From: Reyranella sp. CPCC 100927
GTDB lineage: Bacteria > Pseudomonadota > Alphaproteobacteria > Reyranellales > Reyranellaceae
DNA: 64,000 nt
Assembly (NCBI RefSeq): GCF_007859315.1
Contig: NZ_VOHA01000014.1
Span: 124,001 to 188,000, forward strand
Direction of reading: 5' to 3'
In this document: one piece after another, positions 1 through 8,428 of the stretch
How positions within the stretch are numbered: position 1 is the stretch's first letter
Layout of the letters: the number at the start of each line of letters is the position of its first letter
Made by a program: the position numbers and the translations under genes
Notes under the pieces: generated by a model
Databases searched by the model: none
The model's input: the letters and a program-made list of their open reading frames with translations, nothing else
Told to the model about the DNA's origin: nothing

Positions 1-545
1 GCACGGTGGTGCACACCAGCCCGTTCGCGGCGGTCAGCCTGGGCGAACGCGACAAGGGCCGCGCACCGCGCCCGGTGGTGGCTGCCTTCGCCGAGGCGCT
101 GACGCGCGCCGGTATCGACGGCGGCCTGCACACCGACATCGTGCAGGACATGTGGGACAAGTGGGTGATGCTGGGCACCCTGGCATCGATGACATGCGTG
201 ATGCGTGGACCGGTCGGCGACATCCTGGCCGCCAACGACGGTGAAGCGATCGTGCGCGAGACCATCGAGGAGTGCCGCCGGATCGCGGCTGCGGCCGGTT
301 ATGAGCCGTCCGCCGGCGGCATCAAGACGGTCGAGAGTATCCTGCTGGCACGCGGCTCGATGTTCGCCGCATCGATGCTCTACGATCTGGAACGCGGCGG
401 CCAGGTCGAAGCCGATCATATCATCGGCGGCCTGCTGGCAGGCGCCCGTACCGCTGGCATCGCTGCCCCCAATCTGCGCTTCGCCTACGCCCATCTGCAG
501 GCCTACGAGCGCCGCCGCGCCCGTGAAAACATGAGCGATGCTTAG
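1..545 (+). CDS. Ketopantoate reductase-like protein (PanE/ApbA family), C-terminal part, cut by window edge
   Basis: The gene enters from the left edge; about 180 residues of the C-terminal helical domain remain and end at a TAG at 543-545. The segment with DMWDKWVMLGTLASMTCVMR and the following GDILA and ECRRIAAAAGY stretches match the ApbA/PanE C-terminal domain, which closes over the substrate in NADPH-dependent 2-dehydropantoate 2-reductases. The N-terminal Rossmann domain lies outside the window, so cofactor motifs cannot be checked. Many PanE paralogues act on other 2-oxo acids, so pantothenate synthesis is not assured. No operon partner is visible; a palindromic repeat follows it. Confidence 0.8.
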   Translation, partial: TVVHTSPFAAVSLGERDKGRAPRPVVAAFAEALTRAGIDGGLHTDIVQDMWDKWVMLGTLASMTCVMRGPVGDILAANDGEAIVRETIEECRRIAAAAGYEPSAGGIKTVESILLARGSMFAASMLYDLERGGQVEADHIIGGLLAGARTAGIAAPNLRFAYAHLQAYERRRARENMSDA

Positions 546-706
546 CTTCCCCTAGCGAAGCTGGAGAAGGTGGCCATTTCGGCACTTCGACGCTTTGCGG
601 CGAAGTGCCTGAGCCAGAAGGGGACCCGACGAGATCTTCATGACCGAGATCACGTCGGATCCCCTCCGCCCCTGCGGGGCACCTTCCCACTGCGTGGGGA
701 GGAAAT
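546..706. repeat. Intergenic palindromic mosaic repeat
   Basis: The 160 bases between two convergent genes are full of inverted repeats. GGCACTTCG at 581-589 pairs with CGAAGTGCC at 601-609 around an inner CGC-TTT-GCG hairpin. The right end (about 676-704), read on the minus strand, carries a core very close to CTCCCCACGCAGTGGG. A near-identical core occurs at about 47639-47660, so this is a dispersed element and not a chance hairpin. No protein-coding potential is supported. It may also act as a bidirectional terminator for the two converging genes. Confidence 0.6.
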
Positions 707-1378
707 TCACGGCAGGTGCTTGCTGAAGAACTCCAGCGTACGGCCATAGGCGATCTTGGCGGCGCTGGCGTCGTAGCTGCCGCGCTCGTCGCAATGGAAG
801 CCGTGGTCGGCCGGGTAGTCGTAGATCGTCACGTCCTTGTGCAGTTCGCGCAGTTCGTTGACGTGCGTCATCGGGATGTGCGCGTCCTTGTCACCGAAAT
901 GCAGCATGGTCGGGCATTTCGGATTCTCGGCCTTGGCGCCATGGATGCCGCCGCCGTAGTAGCCGACCGCGACGTCGACTGGCAGCCGGCAGGCGCTGAG
1001 CCAGGTGATGGTGCCGCCCCAGCAGAAGCCGGTGATGCCGACCTTCTTGGCGCCGCGTGCCTTGAGCGCGTCGATGGCGGACTGCACGTCGCTGAGCGGT
1101 CGGTCGACGCCCAGGCCCATCACGTGGTTGCGGCCTTCGGCGATGGTCTCGGCGGTGTAGCCCAGTTCGATGCCGGGTTTGATGCGATCGAAGAACTGCG
1201 GTGCCAGTGCGACATAACCGTCGGCGGCGAGGCGGTCGGTGACGGCCTTGATGTGGTGGTTGACGCCGAAGATCTCCATCACCACGATCACATGGCCCTT
1301 GGGCGTGCCTGATGGCGTGGCGAGGTAGCCGCCGATCTCGACACCGTCCTTGGCCTTCAGGCGAATGGTCTCAGCCAT
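707..1378 (-). CDS. Dienelactone hydrolase family protein
   Basis: Predicted 223-residue cytoplasmic alpha/beta hydrolase. The nucleophile elbow is GFCWGG with Cys119, followed by Asp165 in GDKDAHIP and His192 in DHGFHCDERG, which is the Cys-Asp-His triad of the dienelactone hydrolase family. Length is typical for the family. In aromatic catabolism such enzymes open dienelactones to maleylacetate, but many family members have other ester or lactone substrates. The ATG at 1376-1378 is chosen because AGGAGG lies just upstream; a longer open frame runs to about 1816 but has no family similarity and overlaps the divergent gene. It stands alone on its strand. Confidence 0.9.
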   Translation of the reverse strand: MAETIRLKAKDGVEIGGYLATPSGTPKGHVIVVMEIFGVNHHIKAVTDRLAADGYVALAPQFFDRIKPGIELGYTAETIAEGRNHVMGLGVDRPLSDVQSAIDALKARGAKKVGITGFCWGGTITWLSACRLPVDVAVGYYGGGIHGAKAENPKCPTMLHFGDKDAHIPMTHVNELRELHKDVTIYDYPADHGFHCDERGSYDASAAKIAYGRTLEFFSKHLP

Positions 1379-1480
1379 ACGTTCCTCCTCGAAAAGGGAC
1401 GCCGACAATAGGACAAGAATCTTGTCCCGCAACGCGCGAATCCATTTGAGCCGGGCAGGGCTGGCTCGCAAAAGGGCGCC

Positions 1481-2110
1481 ATGTACATACCTTCGCATTT
1501 CGACTTGAAGGATATCGAGGCGGCGCGGAACCTGATGCGCGCGCGGTCGTTCGCGACCCTGGTGACCACAGGCGAGGACGGTGCGCCGTTCGTCACCCAC
1601 CTGCCGCTGCTGTTCGAGGACGACGGCTCGCCGCACGGCAAACTGATCGGCCACGTGGCGCGGCCCAACCCGCACTGGACCTTGTTCGGGCGCGGTGTGC
1701 CGACGTTGGCCGTCTTCCACGGACCGCACGCCTATATCTCGCCCAACTGGTACGCCAGTCCCAATCTCGTGCCGACGTGGAACTACACCACCGTGCACGC
1801 TTACGGCACGCCGCACCTCATCACCGACAATGCCGTGGCGCTGACGGTGGTCGAGCGACTGTCGGCATATTTCGAAGCCTCGTTGCCGCAGCCCTGGAGC
1901 ACGGCGCGGCTGCCGGCGGGCAATGCGCTGGCGCAGATGAAAGGCATCGTCGCCTTCGACATGCCGATCGATCGGCTGCAGGCAAAATCAAAAGTCGGCC
2001 AGAACCGTCAGGCCACCGATCGACAGTCCGCCGCCACCGCGCTCGACGCGCAGGGCGGCGAGGACAATGTCGCGATCGCCGCGCTCATGCGCGATTGGAC
2101 GCCCGGATGA
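1481..2110 (+). CDS. FMN-binding negative transcriptional regulator, PaiB family
   Basis: Predicted 209-residue protein of the PaiB family, which has a split-barrel flavin-binding fold. Recognised from the N-terminal MYIPSHF, the ATLVT and THLPL strands, the GHVARPNPHW segment and the YISPNWY and VPTWNY motifs that are conserved in the family. PaiB proteins are usually annotated as FMN-binding repressors, although an enzymatic role for many members is equally possible. It is divergent from the dienelactone hydrolase gene, with about 100 bases between them. Its last 26 bases overlap the end of the convergent oxyR gene, so the two transcripts run into each other. Confidence 0.88.
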   Translation: MYIPSHFDLKDIEAARNLMRARSFATLVTTGEDGAPFVTHLPLLFEDDGSPHGKLIGHVARPNPHWTLFGRGVPTLAVFHGPHAYISPNWYASPNLVPTWNYTTVHAYGTPHLITDNAVALTVVERLSAYFEASLPQPWSTARLPAGNALAQMKGIVAFDMPIDRLQAKSKVGQNRQATDRQSAATALDAQGGEDNVAIAALMRDWTPG

Positions 2111-2987
2111 CGTCACCCAGCAGGCGGTAGCTTTCTTCCTGGGCGGAACTGGCGCGCCAGGCGAGACCGACGGTGCGGCTGGCGTCGGGGCCGGCGAGCG
2201 GCCGGGTCTCGATGCGGGTGCCGCGCAGCGCGCCGGCACGCGCCGCCATTGCCGGCAGCAAGGTGACGCCCAGGCCGGAGTCGACCATGTGGATCAAGGT
2301 CGACAGGCTGGTGGCTTCGACAGCGCGGCCGGTTGTGTTACGGCCCAGCCCGCACGCCGACAGCGCATGCTCGCGCAGGCAGTGGCCGTCAGCCAGCAGC
2401 AGCAGCGTTTCGCCTTTCAGTGCCGATGGGGCGATGGTCGCCTGCTGTAGCAGCGCATGGCCCGCGGGGGCTGCGACCAGGAACGGATCATCGAACAGCG
2501 CCAGCGTCGTGAGCCGCGGCAGGTCGTAGGGCAGGGCCAGCACCGCCACGTCGAGCGCGCCGGCCGACAGCCGTTCGACCAGCCGCGCTGTCTGGTCCTC
2601 GACCAGAAACGGCTGCAGCGCCGGGTAGCGCGCGCGCAGGGCCGGCACGAGGTCGGGCAGCAGATAAGGCGCGATGGTGGGGATGACGCCGATCTGCAGC
2701 GGCCCGCTCAGCGGTGCCGCCGCGCCGCGCGCCAGATCGACCAGGTCCTCGGCTTCGGCCAGCAGGCGGCGGGCGCGCACCACGATCTCGCCGCCGATCG
2801 GCGTCGGCGTGGCCGACCGCCGGTCACGCTCGATCAGGGGCATTCCCAGCGACATTTCGAGCTCCTTTAGCCCGGCGCTCAACGTCGACTGGGTGACGGC
2901 ACAGCGTTCCGCCGCGCGGCCGAAATGGCCGGTGTCGGCCACCGCGACGAGGTAGCGCAGCTGGCGCAGGCTGGGCAGTCCTTTCAT
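2085..2987 (-). CDS. oxyR: Hydrogen peroxide sensor-regulator OxyR (LysR family)
   Basis: Predicted 300-residue LysR-type regulator. The N-terminal winged helix-turn-helix (residues about 6-65, RQLRYLVAVADTGHFGRAAE) is followed by the substrate-binding-like domain. The redox cysteines are visible: Cys203 and Cys212 in ADGHCLREHALSACGLG are nine residues apart, as Cys199 and Cys208 are in E. coli OxyR. It is divergently transcribed from ahpC-ahpD-catalase, the classical OxyR regulon, which supports the call strongly. The 123-base divergent region contains a perfect palindrome suited to binding it. Expected role: disulfide-activated transcription of the peroxide-defence operon and autoregulation. 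Confidence 0.93.
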   Translation of the reverse strand: MKGLPSLRQLRYLVAVADTGHFGRAAERCAVTQSTLSAGLKELEMSLGMPLIERDRRSATPTPIGGEIVVRARRLLAEAEDLVDLARGAAAPLSGPLQIGVIPTIAPYLLPDLVPALRARYPALQPFLVEDQTARLVERLSAGALDVAVLALPYDLPRLTTLALFDDPFLVAAPAGHALLQQATIAPSALKGETLLLLADGHCLREHALSACGLGRNTTGRAVEATSLSTLIHMVDSGLGVTLLPAMAARAGALRGTRIETRPLAGPDASRTVGLAWRASSAQEESYRLLGDVIRASNRA

Positions 2988-3005
2988 CGAAAATTCCGAT
3001 CATGT

Positions 3006-3050
3006 CATCCAATTCAATTCATTGGATGATATATTGGATTGCGATTAATT
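3006..3050. promoter_or_regulatory. Candidate OxyR operator and ahpC promoter
   Basis: A perfect 8-base inverted repeat, CATCCAAT (3006-3013) and ATTGGATG (3021-3028) with a 7-base spacer, lies between oxyR and ahpC. A third half-site ATTGGAT follows at 3033-3039. TTGGAT at 3022-3027 with TTAATT at 3045-3050, 17 bases apart, would serve as -35 and -10 elements for ahpC. The region is much more AT-rich than its surroundings. The position fits a LysR-type site; the sequence is not the textbook E. coli OxyR pattern, so assignment to OxyR rests on context. Confidence 0.5.
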
Positions 3051-3110
3051 ATCAAGTGTCCCCGGTGGACACCGCCGGTGGACACACCTCACATCGAAGG
3101 AGACTGAATC

Positions 3111-3653
3111 ATGCTGACTGTTGGCGACAAGCTTCCCGCTTTCGACCTCAAGGCCGTCGTTTCGACCGATCCGAAGACGGCTTTCACCGACGTCACCGAC
3201 CGCAGCAACAGCGGCAAATGGCGCGTGATCTTCTTCTGGCCGAAGGACTTCACGTTCGTCTGTCCGACCGAGATCGCGGCCTTCGGCAAGCTCAACAGCG
3301 ACTTCGCCGACCGTGACGCGGTCCTCTACGGCGTCAGCACCGACAGCGAGTTCGTGCACCTGGCATGGCGGCAGAACCATGCCGACCTGAAGGCACTGCC
3401 GTTCCCGATGCTGGCCGACATCAAGCGCGAACTGTCATCGGCGTTCGGCATCCTGGACAAGCAGGAAGGTGTGGCGCTGCGTGCGACGTTCGTGGTCGAT
3501 CCCGAGGGCGTGATCCGCTTCGTGTCGGTCAACGACCTCAGCGTCGGGCGTAACCCGGCGGAGGTGTTGCGTGTGCTCGACGCATTGCAGACCGACGAAC
3601 TCTGCCCGTGCAACTGGCAGAAGGGCGACGCGGTGCTGAAGCCCGCCGCCTGA
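3111..3653 (+). CDS. ahpC: Alkyl hydroperoxide reductase C (peroxiredoxin)
   Basis: Predicted 180-residue thioredoxin-fold peroxiredoxin that reduces peroxides and peroxynitrite. The peroxidatic Cys51 sits in FTFVCPTE. The C-terminal tail [12 protein letters not shown] has two cysteines near residues 165 and 167, the three-cysteine arrangement seen in mycobacterial AhpC, which is recycled by AhpD and not by AhpF. That agrees with the ahpD gene immediately downstream and the absence of ahpF here. AAGGAG lies about seven bases before the ATG. It is the first gene of the probable OxyR-controlled ahpC-ahpD-catalase operon. Confidence 0.95.
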   Translation: MLTVGDKLPAFDLKAVVSTDPKTAFTDVTDRSNSGKWRVIFFWPKDFTFVCPTEIAAFGKLNSDFADRDAVLYGVSTDSEFVHLAWRQNHADLKALPFPMLADIKRELSSAFGILDKQEGVALRATFVVDPEGVIRFVSVNDLSVGRNPAEVLRVLDALQTDELCPCNWQKGDAVLKPAA

Positions 3654-3726
3654 TGCCCCGGACGCCGGCTCCGATCTCCTTCGCGGGCCGGCGTCCACCT
3701 CTTGCTCGATTTCTCGGAGTGCTCCC

Positions 3727-4284
3727 ATGTCCCTAGAAGCTCTGAAGACCGCGCTGCCGGACTACGCGCGCGACCTGAAGCTGAACCTGTCGAGCCTGGC
3801 GGCCGAATCGTCGCTGTCGGTTCAGCAGCGCGCCGGCACCTTCGTGGCCGCTGCCTTGGCAAGCCGGCACGACGCGACGCTGCGCGCCATCGTCGCCGAG
3901 TTCGCGCCGCAACTGTCGGCCGAGGCGTTGAATGCGGCCAAGACCGCTGCCGCGATCATGGCGATGAACAACGTCTACTACCGCTTCGTGCATCTTGTCG
4001 GCGGCGACTACAAGACGTTGCCCGCCAAGCTGCGCATGAATGCCATGGCCAAGCCCGGTGTCGACAAGGCCGACTTCGAATTGTGGTCGCTGGCAGTCTC
4101 GGCGGTGAACGGCTGCGGCATGTGCCTGGAAGCGCACGAGCATGAACTGCGCAAGGCGGGCCTGGGCGCCGAGCAGATCCAGGCTGCAGTCCGCATTGCC
4201 GCGACCGTGCATGCGGTGGCCGCGACGCTGGAGGGCGAGCAGGCCTTGACCGCCGACACCTCGACGCTGTCAGCCGCGGCGTAA
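3727..4284 (+). CDS. ahpD: Alkylhydroperoxidase AhpD
   Basis: Predicted 185-residue all-helical protein of the carboxymuconolactone decarboxylase/AhpD fold. The active site is complete: Glu118, Cys130 and Cys133 in NGCGMC, and His137, the same numbering as in the characterised mycobacterial AhpD. In that system AhpD reduces AhpC using electrons from lipoylated dihydrolipoamide succinyltransferase and lipoamide dehydrogenase. It lies 73 bases after ahpC and 37 bases before the catalase gene, all on the same strand, so co-expression under OxyR is likely. Confidence 0.94.
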   Translation: MSLEALKTALPDYARDLKLNLSSLAAESSLSVQQRAGTFVAAALASRHDATLRAIVAEFAPQLSAEALNAAKTAAAIMAMNNVYYRFVHLVGGDYKTLPAKLRMNAMAKPGVDKADFELWSLAVSAVNGCGMCLEAHEHELRKAGLGAEQIQAAVRIAATVHAVAATLEGEQALTADTSTLSAAA

Positions 4285-4321
4285 ACACATCGACAGTAGC
4301 AAGCCAACAGAGGAGCCAGCC

Positions 4322-5767
4322 ATGTCGTCGCCGAGCCAGACCAAGCTGACCACCGCCGCCGGGGCGCCGGTGGCCGACAACCAGAACTCCCTCTCGGCGG
4401 GTCCGCGCGGCCCGCTGCTGCTGGAGGATTTCTGGCTGATCGAGAAGCTGGCGCACTTCGATCGCGAGCGCATTCCCGAGCGCGTGGTGCACGCCAAGGG
4501 GTCGGGCGCCTACGGCACGCTCACGATCACCCATGACATAACGCGCTACAGCAAGGCGCGGATCTTTGAAAGCGTGGGCAAGAAGACCGACCTGTTCCTG
4601 CGCTTCTCGACGGTGGCGGGCGAGCGCGGCGCGGCCGATGCCGAACGCGACGTGCGTGGGTTTGCCATCAAGTTCTATACCGACGACGGCAACTGGGATC
4701 TGGTCGGCAACAACACGCCGGTGTTCTTCGTGCGCGATCCGCTGAAGTTCCCGGACTTCATTCACACCCAGAAGCGCGATCCGCGCACCAACCTGCGTAA
4801 TCCCACGGCAGCCTGGGACTTCTGGTCACGCCATCCCGAGAGCCTGCATCAGGTCACCATCCTGATGAGCGACCGCGGTCTGCCGCGCAACTATCGCCAG
4901 ATCGACGGCTTCGGCAGCCATACCTTCAGCTTCATCAACGCCGCCAACGAACGCTTCTGGGTGAAGTTCCACTTCAAGACCATGCAAGGTCACGCGCACT
5001 ACACGGACACCGAGGCGACAGGCGTTGTCGGCGGCGATCGTGAGAGTGCCCAGCGCGACCTGTTCGACAGCATTGAGCGTGGCGACTTCCCGCGGTGGCG
5101 GATGTGCGTTCAGGTCATGCCGGAGAAGGACGCGGCCACCTATCGCTATAATCCGTTCGACCTCACCAAGGTGTGGCCGCATGCCGATTATCCGCTGATC
5201 GACGTCGGCGTCATGGAACTCAACCGCAACCCGCAGAACTACTTCGCCGAGGTCGAACAGGCCGCCTTCACGCCGGCCAACATCGTGCCCGGCATCGGCT
5301 TCTCGCCGGACAAGATGCTGCAAGGTCGCCTGTTTTCGTATGGCGACACGCACCGCTATCGGCTCGGGATCAACCATCACCAGATTCCTGTCAACGCGCC
5401 GCGCTGCCCGTTCCACAGCTTCCATCGCGACGGCGCCGGCCGCGTCGACGGCAATCTCGGCGCCACCGAGAATTACGAGCCCAACCGTTTCGGCTCGTTC
5501 GCACAGACCGCCGCGGCAGCCGAACCGCCGCTGGCCCTCGACGGCGCCGCGGCGCGCTACGATCATCGGGTCGACGACGACTACTACAGCCAGCCCGGTG
5601 CCTTGTTCCGTCTGTTCGATGCCGCCCAGCGGCAACGGCTGTTCGACAACATCGCGCGGTCGATCGGCTCGGTGCCGGCCGACATCCAGGATCGCCAGAT
5701 CGAGCACTTCCGCCGTGCCGCCCCGGCCTACGCCGAGGGCGTGATCGCCGCTCTGCGCCGCAAGTAG
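4322..5767 (+). CDS. katA: Small-subunit haem catalase
   Basis: Predicted 481-residue cytoplasmic catalase (hydrogen peroxide dismutation), the length of clade 3 small-subunit enzymes. The distal haem-pocket residues are present: His57 in [12 protein letters not shown] and Asn130 in [11 protein letters not shown]. The proximal tyrosine lies in [13 protein letters not shown] near residue 340. FSTVAGERG and the [11 protein letters not shown] segment are also characteristic. GAGGAG lies shortly before the ATG. It is the third gene of the peroxide-defence group after ahpC and ahpD and is followed by a stem-loop. The katA name is used for the family type and not for proven orthology. Confidence 0.95.
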   Translation: MSSPSQTKLTTAAGAPVADNQNSLSAGPRGPLLLEDFWLIEKLAHFDRERIPERVVHAKGSGAYGTLTITHDITRYSKARIFESVGKKTDLFLRFSTVAGERGAADAERDVRGFAIKFYTDDGNWDLVGNNTPVFFVRDPLKFPDFIHTQKRDPRTNLRNPTAAWDFWSRHPESLHQVTILMSDRGLPRNYRQIDGFGSHTFSFINAANERFWVKFHFKTMQGHAHYTDTEATGVVGGDRESAQRDLFDSIERGDFPRWRMCVQVMPEKDAATYRYNPFDLTKVWPHADYPLIDVGVMELNRNPQNYFAEVEQAAFTPANIVPGIGFSPDKMLQGRLFSYGDTHRYRLGINHHQIPVNAPRCPFHSFHRDGAGRVDGNLGATENYEPNRFGSFAQTAAAAEPPLALDGAAARYDHRVDDDYYSQPGALFRLFDAAQRQRLFDNIARSIGSVPADIQDRQIEHFRRAAPAYAEGVIAALRRK

Positions 5768-5790
5768 CCTGATTGACGTGTTGCAAGAGC

Positions 5791-5818
5791 CGGCCGCTGT
5801 CAGCGATGACAGCGGCCG
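5791..5818 (+). terminator. Stem-loop after catalase gene, likely terminator
   Basis: A perfect 12-base-pair stem, CGGCCGCTGTCA and TGACAGCGGCCG, encloses the tetraloop GCGA and begins 24 bases after the catalase stop codon. The following bases (CTTCGTGTTGG) are only moderately T-rich, so it is an imperfect intrinsic terminator, but it probably separates the oxidative-stress operon from the transporter genes. Confidence 0.6.
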
Positions 5819-5916
5819 CTTCGTGTTGGTTGACTGACCTGTGCAAACGTGGTTGTCCACTTGTTGCGATTAACGGCAAGTTCAACAAGACCGTTCGGGT
5901 GACGTGGAGGCAACGG

Positions 5917-6894
5917 ATGCAGCGCAGGCAGTTTGTGCAGCTTGGTATGGGCGCCGCGACAACGCTTTTGCCGGTACCGGCACTGGCACAAGCCAAGGAC
6001 TTTCCCAGCAAGCCGATCACCTTGATCATGCCGTGGCCGGCCGGCAGCGGCGTCGACCTGTGGCATCGCGCCATGGCCGAGGCGGCCGGCAAGCTGCTGG
6101 GGCAGCCGGTCATCGTCGACAACAAGACCGGCGGCTCGGGCACCAGCGGGCCGGCGGCCATGGCGGCCAGCGCGCGGCCGGACGGCTATACCATCGCGCA
6201 GATGCCGGTGACCTTGTTCCGCCTGCCGCACATGCAGAAGGCGCCGTACGATCCGCTGAAGGACTTCAGCTACATCCTCCACACGTCGGGCTACACCTTC
6301 GGTGTCGTGGTGCGGGCGGATTCGGAGTTCAAGGAATTCAAGCACGTCATCGCGTTCGCCAAGGCCAATCCCGGCAAGTTCACCTATGCGACGCCGGGTG
6401 CCGGCTCCTCGCTGCACATTGGCATGGAGCAGATCGCGCTGCAGGCCGGCGTGAAGTTCACCCATGTGCCGTTCAAGGGCGGTCCCGAGGGATGGGCGGC
6501 GCTGGAAGGCGGCCACGTGATGGCGGACGCCGATGCCACGGGATGGGCGCCCATGGTGGATGCCGGCAAGTTCCGCCTGTTGTGCATCTGGACGGAGAAG
6601 CGCAGCCCGCGCTGGCCCGACGCTCCGACGTTGCGCGAACTGGGCTTCAACATGGTGCTCGATTCGCCGTTCGGATTGGCGGGCCCCAAAGGGATGGACG
6701 CGGGCGTCGTCAAGAAGCTGCATGATGCATTCAAGGCTGCGCTCGATGACCCCAAGGTCCAGGAGCTGATGGCCAAGTACGACTATCCCAAGCGCTACAT
6801 GAACACCGAGGACTACATCAAGTTCGTGCATCAGCAGTTTGCCGAGCAGAAGGAGATCGTCGACAAGCTCGGCCTTGCCAAGAAGTCGGGCTGA
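5917..6894 (+). CDS. Tripartite tricarboxylate transporter substrate-binding protein (Bug/TctC), first copy
   Basis: Predicted 325-residue periplasmic solute receptor of the Bug family. The N-terminus has a twin-arginine-like start (RRQFVQLG), a hydrophobic stretch and an ALAQA cleavage site, so Tat export is plausible. FPSKPITLIMPWPAGSGVD is the typical family start, and the GYTIAQMP, FTYATPGAGSS and VPFKGG motifs follow. The ATG at 5917 is preceded by GGAGG with good spacing; the frame is open further upstream without similarity. The next gene is a clear paralogue, so one was duplicated from the other. The ligand cannot be read from sequence. Confidence 0.92.
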   Translation: MQRRQFVQLGMGAATTLLPVPALAQAKDFPSKPITLIMPWPAGSGVDLWHRAMAEAAGKLLGQPVIVDNKTGGSGTSGPAAMAASARPDGYTIAQMPVTLFRLPHMQKAPYDPLKDFSYILHTSGYTFGVVVRADSEFKEFKHVIAFAKANPGKFTYATPGAGSSLHIGMEQIALQAGVKFTHVPFKGGPEGWAALEGGHVMADADATGWAPMVDAGKFRLLCIWTEKRSPRWPDAPTLRELGFNMVLDSPFGLAGPKGMDAGVVKKLHDAFKAALDDPKVQELMAKYDYPKRYMNTEDYIKFVHQQFAEQKEIVDKLGLAKKSG

Positions 6895-6952
6895 TACGCC
6901 GCAAGAGCGTACCGCCGGGGTGACCAAAGGGGATCGTGAGGAGAGTCGATCA

Positions 6953-7936
6953 ATGCGTCGTAGACACGTCATCAAGGCCACTGCCAGCGTGGCGGCGGCC
7001 GGTTTGGGCATGCCGCTCTATCTGCCTGGTGCTCGCGCGCAGGCCTTCCCCAGCAAGCCGATCAACTTCATCGTGCCATGGCCGGCCGGCGGCTCCAGCG
7101 ACATCACGCTGCGCGCCTATGGCGAGGCGGCCTCGAAGGTGCTGGGCCAGCCGCTGGTGATCGACAACAAGGCCGGCGCGAGCGGTACGTTGGGCGCGGC
7201 AACGCTGGCAACGACGGCCAGACCGGATGGCTATACGATCGCGCAGTTGCCGATCAGTGTCTTCCGCCTGCCCGTGATGCAGAAGGTGGTGTGGGATCCG
7301 CTGAAGGACTTCACCTACATCTCGCACCTCAGCGGCTATACCTTCGGCGTCACCACCAAGGCCGACAGCCCGTTCAAGACCTTCAAGGACGTCATCGATT
7401 TCGCCAAGGCGAACCCCGGCAAGGTGACATATGCCACGCCGGGCGCCGGCACGTCGTTGCACCTGGGCATGGAGCAGATCGCGGCCAAGGCCGGCGTGAA
7501 GTTCACGCAGGTGCCCTTCAAGGGCGGCGCCGAGACCAATGCCGCGGTGCTGGGCGGCCACACCATGCTGCAAGCCGATTCGACCGGCTGGAAGGGCCTG
7601 GTCGATTCCGGCCAGCTGCGCCTACTTTGCGTGTGGACCGCCAAACGCGCCAAGAGCTGGCCCGATGTGCCGACCCTGAAAGAGGTGGGCTTCGACCTGG
7701 CGTTCGAATCACCTTACGGCGTCGGCGGTCCGAAGGGCATGGATCCGGCCATCGTCAAGAAAATCGACGAGGCTTTCAAAATCGCGGCCCAGGACAAGGG
7801 CGTGATCGAGACGCACGACAAGTTCGATATGCCGGTCACGTACATGGATCCCGCGGCATACGACAAGGCGGCGCGCCAGCTCTACGCCGATGAAAAAGCC
7901 GCGCTGGAGCAGCTGGGCCTGGCGAAGAAGACCTGA
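6953..7936 (+). CDS. Tripartite tricarboxylate transporter substrate-binding protein (Bug/TctC), second copy
   Basis: Predicted 327-residue Bug-family receptor, strongly similar along its length to the preceding one (FPSKPIN, PWPAGGSSD, ARPDGYTIAQ, YATPGAGTSLHLGMEQIA, VPFKGG). It also has a twin-arginine-like signal (MRRRHVIKA) and a cleavage site near GARAQA. It ends ten bases before tctB, so this copy is probably the cognate receptor of the downstream permease, while the first copy may supply a second ligand. Several segments differ between the copies, for example GSGVDLWHRAM against GGSSDITLRAY. Confidence 0.92.
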   Translation: MRRRHVIKATASVAAAGLGMPLYLPGARAQAFPSKPINFIVPWPAGGSSDITLRAYGEAASKVLGQPLVIDNKAGASGTLGAATLATTARPDGYTIAQLPISVFRLPVMQKVVWDPLKDFTYISHLSGYTFGVTTKADSPFKTFKDVIDFAKANPGKVTYATPGAGTSLHLGMEQIAAKAGVKFTQVPFKGGAETNAAVLGGHTMLQADSTGWKGLVDSGQLRLLCVWTAKRAKSWPDVPTLKEVGFDLAFESPYGVGGPKGMDPAIVKKIDEAFKIAAQDKGVIETHDKFDMPVTYMDPAAYDKAARQLYADEKAALEQLGLAKKT

Positions 7937-7945
7937 GGTGATCGC

Positions 7946-8416
7946 ATGATCCGCAGTGCCGAGCTCTGGGGCGGCCTGGTCTGGCTGGCCGGCGGGCTCT
8001 TCGTCGTGTGGTCAGGATACGATCTGGAACTCGGCACGCTCAGCGAACCCGGCACCGGCTTCATGATCTTCTGGCTCGGCCTGCTGCTCAGTGCGTTCGC
8101 CGCCGTCATCGTGGGCAAGGCCGTGCTGGCGGGTGGCCCGACGCTGGCCTCCCTGTGGGCCGGCACCCGCTGGCGCAAGATCATGATCGTGATTGTCGCC
8201 TTGGCCCTCTATGCCGTGCTGTTCGAGCGCCTGGGGTTCCTGGTCTGCACGCTGCCGCTGCTGATCCTGCTGATGCGCGCCATCGATCCGGTCGACTGGA
8301 AGATCGCCATCCCGGTGGCGCTGATCGGCTCGTTCGGCATCTGGGCCGTGATGGAAAAATGGCTGAAGATCCAGCTCCCGGCGGGAACGCTCTGGGATCA
8401 GCTGGGCCTGGTCTGA
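7946..8416 (+). CDS. tctB: Tripartite tricarboxylate transporter small membrane subunit TctB
   Basis: Predicted 156-residue membrane protein of the TctB family with about four transmembrane segments (around residues 8-25, 38-60, 80-98 and 118-140). It is the small integral component that works with TctA and a TctC-type receptor to import carboxylates using the ion gradient. It starts nine bases after the second receptor gene, with GAGGTGATC before the ATG, and ends 12 bases before tctA. Identity comes from size, hydrophobic pattern, the GTGFMIFWLG stretch and its place in the operon. Confidence 0.88.
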   Translation: MIRSAELWGGLVWLAGGLFVVWSGYDLELGTLSEPGTGFMIFWLGLLLSAFAAVIVGKAVLAGGPTLASLWAGTRWRKIMIVIVALALYAVLFERLGFLVCTLPLLILLMRAIDPVDWKIAIPVALIGSFGIWAVMEKWLKIQLPAGTLWDQLGLV

Positions 8417-8428
8417 GGAGCGCCACGG

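Noticed and set aside
1379-1816. N-terminal extension of the dienelactone hydrolase
   Set aside because: It has no similarity and overlaps the PaiB gene; AGGAGG directly precedes the ATG at 1376-1378.
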